From the NCBI GenBank assembly GCA_009377795.1, contig WHTJ01000030.1, positions 1-45,264 on the forward strand: a stretch of DNA of 45,264 bases, in the 5' to 3' direction. Position numbers and translations under genes: made by a program. The stretch is from Propionibacteriales bacterium. Its GTDB lineage: Bacteria; Actinomycetota; Actinomycetes; Propionibacteriales; Nocardioidaceae. Positions 26,003-34,877 of the stretch are shown one piece after another. The notes under the pieces were generated by a model, which was given only the letters and a program-made list of their open reading frames with translations, made no database searches and was not told the DNA's origin. Within the stretch, counting starts at the first letter, position 1, and every line of letters begins with the position of its first letter.

Positions 26003-26036
26003 GGTGGGCCCGGCTGAACGACCGGCCGGGCCCACC
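26003..26036 (+). terminator. Stem-loop between gluB and gluC
   Basis: Perfect 12-bp stem, GGTGGGCCCGGC (26003-26014) and GCCGGGCCCACC (26025-26036), with a 10-base loop and no T-tract. A strong hairpin right after the binding-protein gene is common in ABC import operons, where it shields the upstream message or partly ends transcription so the binding protein outnumbers the permeases. That role is inferred here. Confidence 0.8.
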
Positions 26037-26077
26037 TGATCTTCATCGAATCGCCGACACGGAAGGGCTGGACGACC

Positions 26078-26749
26078 TTGTCGACGTTGGCCGAGATGTG
26101 GCCATTTCTCCGGGCGGGGTTCACCAACACACTCGTGTTGCTGGCGCTGTCGCTGGTCCTGTCCACGATTCTCGGGACCGTGTTGGCCAGCATGCGGGTC
26201 TCCCCCGTGCTCCCGTTACGCGCATTCGGCACCAGCTACGTCAACATCTTCCGGAATACGCCGCTCGTCGTGATGTTCATCCTCATCGTCGAGGGTTTTC
26301 CTCCGGTCGACATCCGGCCGAACATCGAGGCGATCGGACTCAACACGTTCGAAACGCTCGCGGTGTTCGCCTTGACGATCTACACCGCAGCGTTCGTATG
26401 CGAGGCCCTGCGGTCTGGTGTCAACACGGTTGATCCCGGGCAGGCCGAGGCCGCTCGCGCGGTAGGCATGACGTTCACCCAGACGCTCAGTGTCATCGTG
26501 CTCCCGCAGGCCTTCCGCGCGGTGATTCCACCGCTAGCCAGCGTTTACATCGCGCTCACCAAGAACACGTCGGTCGCCGCCGCGTTCGGTGTCGTCGAGG
26601 CCACAGCACAGCTCAGTCGCATGAACGAGCAGACCGTGGCAGGCACCGGGGTCCTGTTCTTCGGCATCGCCGCCGGCTACGTCGTCATCGTCTGGGTGAT
26701 CTCCGGGATAGCCGCCTTCCTGGAGAGGCAGGTGGCAACGGCGCGATGA
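26078..26749 (+). CDS. gluC: Glutamate-type ABC transporter, permease
   Basis: 223 aa, five or so membrane helices, HisMQ-type permease. The EAA-like loop is VDPGQAEAARAVGMTFTQTL, and NTPLVVMFILIV is the usual early motif. Start is taken as TTG 26078 (GGAAGGG upstream); ATG at 26096 is a possible alternative giving a protein 6 residues shorter. It overlaps gluD by 4 bases (ATGA), so the two are translationally coupled. Confidence 0.9.
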   Translation: MSTLAEMWPFLRAGFTNTLVLLALSLVLSTILGTVLASMRVSPVLPLRAFGTSYVNIFRNTPLVVMFILIVEGFPPVDIRPNIEAIGLNTFETLAVFALTIYTAAFVCEALRSGVNTVDPGQAEAARAVGMTFTQTLSVIVLPQAFRAVIPPLASVYIALTKNTSVAAAFGVVEATAQLSRMNEQTVAGTGVLFFGIAAGYVVIVWVISGIAAFLERQVATAR

Positions 26750-27582
26750 GCACCTCTGTCCTCTTCGACGTCCCCGGTCCCCGAGCGCGCGCCCGGCACG
26801 CTGTCTACGCCATCGTCGTGGTCCTCGGCATCCTCGCGCTACTCGGGTACTTCGGATGGCGGCTCTGGGACGCCGACCAGATCACGCCGGAGAAGTGGGC
26901 GTTCCTGAACCAACCCAGCATCGTTAAGGATCTGCTCAGAGGCCTGCTGGGCACCGTCTCGATGGCGGTGACCGCGATCGTGCTCGCCATCGTGTTCGGC
27001 GCCGTGTTCGCCAGCGGAAGGCTCTCGGATCATCTGATCCTGAGGCTTCCCAGCATCGCGGTCATCGAGTTCTTCCGTGCGGTCCCGGTGCTGCTGATGA
27101 TGTTCACGTTGCTCTTCAGTTTCCAGAGCATTCTCGGGACCTACTGGTCGGTGGTAGTCGCCTTGGTGCTCTACAACGGATCGGTGCTCGCGGAGGTCTT
27201 CCGGGCGGGCATCCTCGCGGTTCCCAAGGGACAGAGCGAGGCCGCCTATGCCGTCGGTCTGCGCAAGGGGCAGGTTCTGCGATTGATCCAGGCACCACAG
27301 GCGGTCAGCACGATGCTGCCGGCGATCATCAGCCAGTGCGTCGTCGCGCTGAAGGACACCGCTCTCGGCTACGTGATTGGGGCATTCGAGATCGCCCGGA
27401 GGGGAAAGCTGATCTTCACTTCGCTCGAACACAACAACCCGATCGCGGTCGGGCTGACGCTCCTGGTGGTCTTCGTGATCCTCAACTACTCGATCTCGCT
27501 GCTCGCGCGGCGGCTGGAAGCGCAGATGCGACGCCGCGGCAAGAAGGTCGTTCACACCGAGGCCGAGGCGGCCGGCGCGTAG
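26746..27582 (+). CDS. gluD: Glutamate-type ABC transporter, permease
   Basis: 278 aa. Second HisMQ-type permease; N-terminal helix YAIVVVLGILALLGYFGW, motif EFFRAVPVLLMMFTLLF, EAA loop VPKGQSEAAYAVGLRKGQVL and a basic tail (ARRLEAQMRRRGKKV). It pairs with GluC as the heterodimeric channel. Its stop codon is followed within about 15 bases by a decayed piece of an MFS gene on the other strand. Confidence 0.93.
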   Translation: MSTSVLFDVPGPRARARHAVYAIVVVLGILALLGYFGWRLWDADQITPEKWAFLNQPSIVKDLLRGLLGTVSMAVTAIVLAIVFGAVFASGRLSDHLILRLPSIAVIEFFRAVPVLLMMFTLLFSFQSILGTYWSVVVALVLYNGSVLAEVFRAGILAVPKGQSEAAYAVGLRKGQVLRLIQAPQAVSTMLPAIISQCVVALKDTALGYVIGAFEIARRGKLIFTSLEHNNPIAVGLTLLVVFVILNYSISLLARRLEAQMRRRGKKVVHTEAEAAGA

Positions 27583-27596
27583 TTCCGGGTGCGGCT

Positions 27597-27690
27597 GTAC
27601 GCCTCTGATGCCGTCGCCCAGGTTGGCCAGCGCGGAGGCGGTCCAGAACTGCCAGAACGGTTTGCCTGGCCCCTGTCGCATGTGCGCCAA
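27597..27690 (-). pseudogene. 5' end of an MFS transporter gene, rest lost
   Basis: From ATG 27690 on the minus strand the product reads MAHMRQGPGKPFWQFWTASA then LANLGDGIRG, the typical start of an MFS_3-type transporter (compare FRRLWAASTVSNLGDGVR-type starts, from memory). After residue 31 the likeness stops, just before the gluD stop codon. Only 90 or so bases of the gene remain. The flanking palindrome copy 5 lies immediately before its start. Confidence 0.65.
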
Positions 27691-27692
27691 AC

Positions 27693-27740
27693 TTCGCGCC
27701 GAGATTGCACTTGTAGTCGACCAGAAGTGCTCGGCGCGAA
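27693..27740. repeat. Dispersed palindrome, copy 5 (bulged)
   Basis: Left arm TTCGCGCCGAGATTGCACTT (27693-27712) and right arm AAGTGCTCGGCGCGAA (27725-27740) pair except that the right arm lacks AATC. Loop 27713-27724. Lies in the 376-base gap between gluD and the DUF4442 gene. Confidence 0.9.
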
Positions 27741-27852
27741 AAACGGGTCAGCTGCCCATCTTCGCTGACAACGGGACTGGCGGAGACATCCGGCTGTGCC
27801 CTGCGCGCCGCATCCGGATGACGGGCTCGCTTCGTCGCGCGCTCGACTATCG

Positions 27853-27916
27853 GATAATGACGGTTCCGCGGAACCGTGCATGCCCGACCGGAGGATCGCA
27901 AGGTGCCGCCGGCCGG
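27853..27916 (+). promoter_or_regulatory. Orphan promoter/operator and start site without a gene
   Basis: In order: -10-like GATAAT (27853-27858); the perfect 18-bp palindrome ACGGTTCCGCGGAACCGT (27860-27877), which looks like an operator; a strong GGAGGA (27890-27895); and GTG at 27903 (reading PPAGAVRSRWRVRAPAAG). The frame then runs antisense into the DUF4442 gene, whose stop is at 27959, so only about 17 codons of the presumed gene remain. The gap 27583-27958 therefore holds the 5' ends of two lost divergent genes and palindrome copy 5. Confidence 0.45.
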
Positions 27917-27958
27917 CGCCGTCCGCTCCCGGTGGCGCGTACGGGCGCCAGCTGCGGG

Positions 27959-28420
27959 TCAGGCCGGTACCTCCGTGACCCAGAGGCGGATCGTGCCGCG
28001 CACCACCACGGTGCCGTCGGTGCGCTTGGCGGTCACCTTGACCGGTACGTCGGGTCCGGTCTCCCAGTCCGTCTCCCGAGTCTCCGCGATACAGATGATG
28101 TCCGAGGTGGACTTGGCGACGTACTCCACCTCCATCCCCTTGGGCAGCCAGCGCATCCCGGCCGGGACCGTGACCTCCGCCAGACCGCCCATCGCGGCTT
28201 CCAGCCCGTTGCAGACCGCGATCGCGTGCACCGTCCCGATGTGGTTGTGCACGGCCTTGCGGTTCGCAATCACCACCTCGGCGTAGTTCGGCCGCAGCGC
28301 GACGAACCGGGGCTTGACGGTCCGGAAGTACGGCGCCTTGCGGGCGAACGAGACGGAGAACAGTTCGCGCCCCTTGGGTAGTCGCGACAAGGTGCGATAG
28401 AGCTGCAGCACCGATGGCAT
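27959..28420 (-). CDS. DUF4442 hotdog-fold thioesterase-like protein
   Basis: 153 aa. Single hotdog domain: the central helix HNHIGTVHAIAVCNGLEAAMGG follows the strand PNYAEVVIANRKAVHN and precedes MRWLPKGMEVEYVAKSTSDI. Matches the DUF4442 branch of the PaaI/YiiD-like thioesterases; the acyl substrate is unknown. It lies 142 bases after recX on the same strand. No strong ribosome site is seen; the Met at 28420 gives the expected family length. Confidence 0.88.
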   Translation of the reverse strand: MPSVLQLYRTLSRLPKGRELFSVSFARKAPYFRTVKPRFVALRPNYAEVVIANRKAVHNHIGTVHAIAVCNGLEAAMGGLAEVTVPAGMRWLPKGMEVEYVAKSTSDIICIAETRETDWETGPDVPVKVTAKRTDGTVVVRGTIRLWVTEVPA

Positions 28421-28562
28421 AGGTGAACGCTACCCGTGAGTTCGGCGCGCGTTCTCTCGGGGCGAACAGACGGCCACGCGAGCGCCGTGGTGGCAGGTTC
28501 GCGGTCCGCGATCGCCGCCACGACTCCATGGTCCCCGCCCCGCTCCCCGCCCCGCTCCCCGG

Positions 28563-29144
28563 TCAGGTCTCCGCCTCATGGTCATCGAGCGCCATCTCCA
28601 GCTCATCGGACACGACCCGGAACGCCACGCCGGCCGGATATCCCCGCCGCGCCAGCATGCCGACCAGACGGCGCCGTGCGACGTGTGGCTCCAGCCCGGT
28701 CATGCCGCGAAGCTTGCGGCGTACGACGGCACGCGCCGCGTCCGCCTCGGCCTCGGAGTCGACCGAGTCGACGGCCTCGCGAACGATCTCATCGGCGACT
28801 CCCTTGCGGCGCAGCTCTCGTGCAAGCGCCTTGCGCGCGAGGCCCCGTCCGGCCTGACGTGACTCGACCCAGGCGCGTGCGAACGCGGCATCGTCGATCA
28901 GTCCGACCTCCTCGAACCGATCGAGCAACCGGGTCGCGATCTCGTCGGGCACCCGCTTGGAGGCGAGCGTCTCGGCCAGCTCCGCGCGGGTGCGCGGCCG
29001 CGCGGACAGCCGGTCGAGCAGGATCGCCCGGGCGACCGACTCCGGGTCGGCCTCCGGACCCTTGCCGGCGTCGTCCTCCGGCGGCAGGTCGTTCTGCGGT
29101 CGCCCGGCTGCGTGCGGTTTCGGCGATCGTGAACGGGCAGCCAT
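28563..29144 (-). CDS. recX: Regulatory protein RecX
   Basis: 193 aa. RecX binds RecA filaments and limits recombinase activity. Repeats of the RecX three-helix unit are visible: ARAILLDRLSARPRTRAELAE, then LLDRFEEVGLIDDAAFARAWV, then RLVGMLARRGYPAGVAFRVV. The polar N-terminal 35 residues are extra and low in complexity. It starts 12 bases after the recA stop, the usual recA-recX operon. Confidence 0.95.
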   Translation of the reverse strand: MAARSRSPKPHAAGRPQNDLPPEDDAGKGPEADPESVARAILLDRLSARPRTRAELAETLASKRVPDEIATRLLDRFEEVGLIDDAAFARAWVESRQAGRGLARKALARELRRKGVADEIVREAVDSVDSEAEADAARAVVRRKLRGMTGLEPHVARRRLVGMLARRGYPAGVAFRVVSDELEMALDDHEAET

Positions 29145-29156
29145 CGGCGAAGAAGA

Positions 29157-31292
<2,136 letters not shown>

Positions 31293-31442
31293 GTATGCCA
31301 CCCGTGTGTCGTATCGCCGAGCCTGCCGCCCGGGCGCTCGTTTTCCCTTGCCCACGACGCTAGGACCTGCCACCGACAACGACCCGCAGGCCGCGCCGAG
31401 CTGTGGACAACTTCCCGTGTTCGCGGACTTGTGGACAGAAAC

Positions 31443-32120
31443 CTAACCCGAACGTCTGTTCGAAGTCGAGCGACACGCCGCCATCGCCGCGATGAAACGC
31501 GGACCGCACGTCGGATGGCCCGCCACCGACCACGCGTCGGGAGCGGTGTCGACGTCCCGCAGAGCCTCCAGCAGCGCGACCTCGGCGCCGACTTCGGCGA
31601 GCGCGGCAAGAGTGCACTCGCCGGTGTCCTCACGAGACATGGCGACCTCGCCGAGCCCCTCGACGTACACCGGCGACCGCGACCCGAGCAGCCACCATCC
31701 GCCGTCCGCGGCCATGCCGAGCGCGGCGTCGTGCCCGCCCAGCTCACCGGCGGCCGCGCGCAGCTGTGCGGCGGTCACCTGCGGGGTGTCCATGCCGATC
31801 TGCACGACGGGCCGTCCCACCTCCGACGAGGCGTCCCGATGCGCGTTCACGAGCCGTTCCGCGAGCCCCCGGCCGCGCTGCGATATCACGGCACAACGCC
31901 GCAGCGCGGCCTCGACCTCGCGTCTCCGGGCGGCGTACGCCATGTCCCCGCTCCACGCCACCACCACCGAGAGCCCCGTCCCCTCGGCGGCCGAGAGCGT
32001 GTCGAGCAGGGCCGCCGCCGCGATGTCCGCGGCGACCCCGTCACCGACGGTCCTGGCGAGGCGGGTCTTGGCCTCGCCCGGTACCGGGGCCTTGGCCACG
32101 ACCAGGACGACCGCGGTCAT
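31443..32120 (-). CDS. DUF2064/TIGR04282-type glycosyltransferase-like protein
   Basis: 225 aa, CofC/GT-A-like nucleotidyl or glycosyl transferase fold. N-terminus MTAVVLVVAKAPVPGEAKTRL (note KAPVPGxxKTRL, the family hallmark), QIGMDTPQVTAAQL with the Asp metal motif, and GGWWLLGSRSP. The start at 32120 overlaps the stop of the preceding glycosyltransferase gene (ATGA). Donor and acceptor are unknown; adjacency to a GT2 and an epimerase suggests a cell-surface or secondary glycan. Its 3' end carries the recA SOS box. Confidence 0.88.
   Translation of the reverse strand: MTAVVLVVAKAPVPGEAKTRLARTVGDGVAADIAAAALLDTLSAAEGTGLSVVVAWSGDMAYAARRREVEAALRRCAVISQRGRGLAERLVNAHRDASSEVGRPVVQIGMDTPQVTAAQLRAAAGELGGHDAALGMAADGGWWLLGSRSPVYVEGLGEVAMSREDTGECTLAALAEVGAEVALLEALRDVDTAPDAWSVAGHPTCGPRFIAAMAACRSTSNRRSG
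31448..31463. promoter_or_regulatory. LexA (SOS) box for recA, inside the upstream gene
   Basis: CCGAACGTCTGTTCGA is a perfect CGAAC-N4-GTTCG SOS box. It lies 157 bp upstream of recA and overlaps the last codons of the DUF2064 gene (31443-32120), so the operator is also coding sequence. Confidence 0.85.
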
Positions 32121-32776
32121 GTCATCGCGCGCGCGAAGTCGCGGACGGCGCGAGCCGTGCCGAGCACCGAGCCCGACACCTTGGACCGGGTGCCCTCCGC
32201 ACGCGGCAGGTACTGTACGTCGACCTCGACGACCCGCCAGCCCGACCGTCCGGCGCGGATCAGCAACTCGAGCGGATAGCCGAACCCGCGGTCCCGCACC
32301 CCGAGATCGAGCAGGTCCGGACGGCGGCACACCCGCACCGGAGCGATGTCGTGCACCGGCAGCGAGTTCGTGACCCGCAACCAGGAGGCCACCAGCGCAT
32401 TCCCGAGCCGCGCGTGCCATGGCATCACCCCACGGCGTACAGCGCGTCGACGGCCGACCGCCATCGTAGCGTGGCCGTTGCGCACAAGGTCCAGGAGCGG
32501 GCGCAGCTCGCGCAGGTCGAACGATCCGTCGCCGTCGGCGACCGCGACGTACGGCGCCGTGGACGCCACCACTCCCGCGTGCACGGCGCTGCCGTAACCC
32601 GGCCTCGGCTCGCGTACGACGTATGCGCCCAGGGACTCCGCCACCTCGCCCGTACCGTCCCGCGATGCGTTGTCCACCACGATCGACCGGAAACCGGGCG
32701 GGACATTCGCAAGTACGGCAGGCAGTGCCGGGGCCTCGTCACGGCACGGGAGCACGAGGTCGCATTCGATCGCCAC
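32117..32776 (-). CDS. Family 2 glycosyltransferase (dolichol-phosphate-mannose-synthase-like)
   Basis: 219 aa. GT-A fold: LVLPCRDEAPALPAVL start, VDNASRDGTGEVAESLGA nucleotide-sugar binding, GYGSAVHAGVVAS, and the metal-binding VADGDGSFD (DxD-like). Later DRGFGYPLELLIRAGRSGWR is typical of the undecaprenyl/dolichyl-phosphate glycosyltransferase group. No clear membrane helices, so it would be peripheral. Coupled to DUF2064 by a 4-base overlap. Sugar and acceptor not identifiable. Confidence 0.9.
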   Translation of the reverse strand: MAIECDLVLPCRDEAPALPAVLANVPPGFRSIVVDNASRDGTGEVAESLGAYVVREPRPGYGSAVHAGVVASTAPYVAVADGDGSFDLRELRPLLDLVRNGHATMAVGRRRAVRRGVMPWHARLGNALVASWLRVTNSLPVHDIAPVRVCRRPDLLDLGVRDRGFGYPLELLIRAGRSGWRVVEVDVQYLPRAEGTRSKVSGSVLGTARAVRDFARAMT

Positions 32777-32869
32777 GAGCGCCGAGTCTATGGATCACAA
32801 CCGCGAGCACCTCCGTCCGCGAGCCCGATGCGCCGTGCCGTTCGCGGATCGTAAGGAGTCGGCGCACCG

Positions 32870-33925
32870 TCAGGAGGCCGGACGCAGCGGCGCGGTGGAG
32901 AACTCCCGCAACCCCCGGTCCGGCGGCACCTCGGCGACGAACCCCAGCACGTCGGCCGTGCGGGCCGGCGAGGCCACCACGTGGCGTACGTCCCCGCTGC
33001 GGAACTCCCCGGTCACGACCGGAGCCGGCCCGGAGAGCCCCGCGCACAGCAGTCCCGCGACCTCCGCGATCGAGATCGGGGCGCCCGAGCAGACGTTGAG
33101 CCCTTCGAAGCCGCCGCCGTCGGCCGGTCGGCTCGCGACCCGCTCGACCGCCAGGACGTTGGCCCGTGCGACGTCGGACACGTGCACGAAGTCCCGCATC
33201 TGCCGACCGTCCTCGAACACCCGCGGAGGTTCGCCACCCTCCAATGCGGAGCGGAAGATCGCGGCGACTCCGGAGTACGGCGTGTCCCGGGGCATCATCG
33301 GGCCGTAGACGTTGTGGTAGCGCAGCGCGACGACCCTGCCCGGCGCCTGGCCCGCCCACGCATTCGCGAACTGCTCTTGGGCGAGCTTGCTGGCAGCGTA
33401 CGACGTACGCGGCCGCAGCCGTGCTCCCTCGTCGACCAGTGCCCAGTCCAGCGGCGTACCGCAGTCGGGGCAGGGCAGATCGAACCGGCCGGCCCGCAGG
33501 TCGGCCGTGGTCCGCGCCACCGGATCGACGTCTCCGTGCTCTGGACAGCGGTAGCGGCCCTCGCCGTACACCACCATCGACGACGCCAGCACCAGCCGAT
33601 CCACGCCCACGCTCGCCATCGCGGCCAGGAGCCGGGCGGTGGCGAGGTCGTTGTGCGCGGCGTACATCGGCATATCGGCGGGACTGCTGCCCGCACCGAC
33701 CATCGCCGCCTGGTGGCACACCACGTCGATGTCCCGGAGCAACGCGCCCAGCTCCTCGGTGTCGCGCAGGTCGACCCGCCGGACGCCCTCGGGTGCGGCC
33801 GTCCCCCTCGGGTGCGCCTGCGGGATCATCGCGTCGAGACCGACCACCCGATGACCGCGCGCACCCAGCTCCTGGCACACCGCCGAGCCGATGAAGCCCG
33901 CGGCGCCGGTGACCAGCACCCTCAT
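32870..33925 (-). CDS. NAD-dependent nucleotide-sugar epimerase/dehydratase with a Cys-rich insert
   Basis: 351 aa, SDR extended family. Rossmann GAAGFIG at the N-terminus (MRVLVTGAAGFIGSAV), catalytic YAASK, HNVYGPM and GRQMRDFVHVSDVA are all typical. Between strand 5 (ASSMVVYGEG) and YAASK sits an insert with YRCPEHGDVDP and DLPCPDCGTPL, three Cys and a His that could bind zinc. I recall this insert in proteins annotated dTDP-L-rhamnose 4-epimerase, so that is a tentative role. Start 33925: GAAAGG is provided by the end of palindrome copy 6. Confidence 0.88.
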   Translation of the reverse strand: MRVLVTGAAGFIGSAVCQELGARGHRVVGLDAMIPQAHPRGTAAPEGVRRVDLRDTEELGALLRDIDVVCHQAAMVGAGSSPADMPMYAAHNDLATARLLAAMASVGVDRLVLASSMVVYGEGRYRCPEHGDVDPVARTTADLRAGRFDLPCPDCGTPLDWALVDEGARLRPRTSYAASKLAQEQFANAWAGQAPGRVVALRYHNVYGPMMPRDTPYSGVAAIFRSALEGGEPPRVFEDGRQMRDFVHVSDVARANVLAVERVASRPADGGGFEGLNVCSGAPISIAEVAGLLCAGLSGPAPVVTGEFRSGDVRHVVASPARTADVLGFVAEVPPDRGLREFSTAPLRPAS

Positions 33926-33938
33926 CGCCGGCGCCTTT

Positions 33939-33986
33939 CGCGCCGAGATTGCACATCTGGCCCGGGCGAGATGTGCAATCTCGGCG
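33939..33986. repeat. Dispersed palindrome, copy 6
   Basis: Perfect 18-bp arms CGCCGAGATTGCACATCT (33941-33958) and AGATGTGCAATCTCGGCG (33969-33986), loop 10 bases; the left arm continues outward to CG at 33939. Between mtnP (upstream on the minus strand) and the epimerase, 14 bp before the epimerase start, so its end also supplies the ribosome-site bases GAAAGG. Confidence 0.95.
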
Positions 33987-34001
33987 TCAAGACCCCTGCC
34001 C

Positions 34002-34793
34002 TCATGGGAGCTCGAACGGCAGGTCGACGCCCTCCAGCGCCTGCCGGCACGAGCACCCGGGCTCGTCCGCCAGACCGGTGATGACGTCACGCAGGAGTGA
34101 CCGCAGCCGCTCGGTGTTCGCCGCGAACACCTCAAACACCTCGTGCTGGTCGACCGACTCCCCGGCATCGATGCCCTCGTCCCGGTCCGTGACCAGCGCG
34201 GCCGCGGCGTAACAGAGCGCGAGCTCGCGGGCCAGTACGGCCTCCGGATGCCCGGTCATGTTGACCAGGGACCATCCCTGTGCGGCGTACCACTGCGACT
34301 CGGCCCGGGTGGAGAACCTCGGGCCCTCGATCACCACCATGGTTCCGCCATCGACCGCCTCGCCGGTGCCCACCAGGGCGGCGCGCAGGTCCGGACAGTA
34401 CGGGTCGGCGAACCCGACATGCGCCGGGCCGTCGTCCATGAAGGTCTGCACCCGGGACGTCGTCCGGTCGACGAGCTGGTCGGGCGCGACCAGGTCGCCG
34501 GGACCGAGGTCCGGCGTGAGGCTGCCGACGGCGCAGGGGGCGAGGACCCGGCGTACGCCGACGGAGCGCAACGCCCACAGGTTGGCTCGGTAGTTGATCC
34601 GATGGGGCGGGAACTCGTGCCGCTTTCCATGTCTCGGAAGGAACGCCACGCTCCGGCCGTCGAGATCACCGATCGCGATCGGCGCGCTCGGCTCGCCGTA
34701 CGGCGTCTCGACCCGGACGTCCTCCACGTCGTCGAGGAACGTGTAGAAACCCGACCCGCCGATCACGGCGACGGACGGCGCTGCTCTCGTCAT
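34002..34793 (-). CDS. mtnP: S-methyl-5'-thioadenosine phosphorylase family protein
   Basis: 263 aa. Cleaves methylthioadenosine, made in polyamine and SAM metabolism, with phosphate to adenine and methylthioribose 1-phosphate. IGGSGFY phosphate loop, RHGKRHEFPPHRINYRAN, and EGPRFSTRAESQWY with NMTGHPEAVLARELALCYA are the PNP/MTAP family signatures; the last resembles mycobacterial MTAP more than PNP (from memory). A purine nucleoside phosphorylase is the alternative. It follows the MFS gene by 84 bases on the same strand. Confidence 0.9.
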   Translation of the reverse strand: MTRAAPSVAVIGGSGFYTFLDDVEDVRVETPYGEPSAPIAIGDLDGRSVAFLPRHGKRHEFPPHRINYRANLWALRSVGVRRVLAPCAVGSLTPDLGPGDLVAPDQLVDRTTSRVQTFMDDGPAHVGFADPYCPDLRAALVGTGEAVDGGTMVVIEGPRFSTRAESQWYAAQGWSLVNMTGHPEAVLARELALCYAAAALVTDRDEGIDAGESVDQHEVFEVFAANTERLRSLLRDVITGLADEPGCSCRQALEGVDLPFELP

Positions 34794-34877
34794 GGCGGCA
34801 TGATCTCATCGCCACCGCGCCGGCCGTACGTTCCGGAGCCGCGCCGGCACACCTGTGAGAGAACCGCAAGAACCAGC

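Noticed and set aside
28420-28480. SOS-like box GAAC ... GTTC upstream of the DUF4442 gene
   Set aside because: The half-sites are 11 bases apart instead of 4, so it does not match LexA binding.
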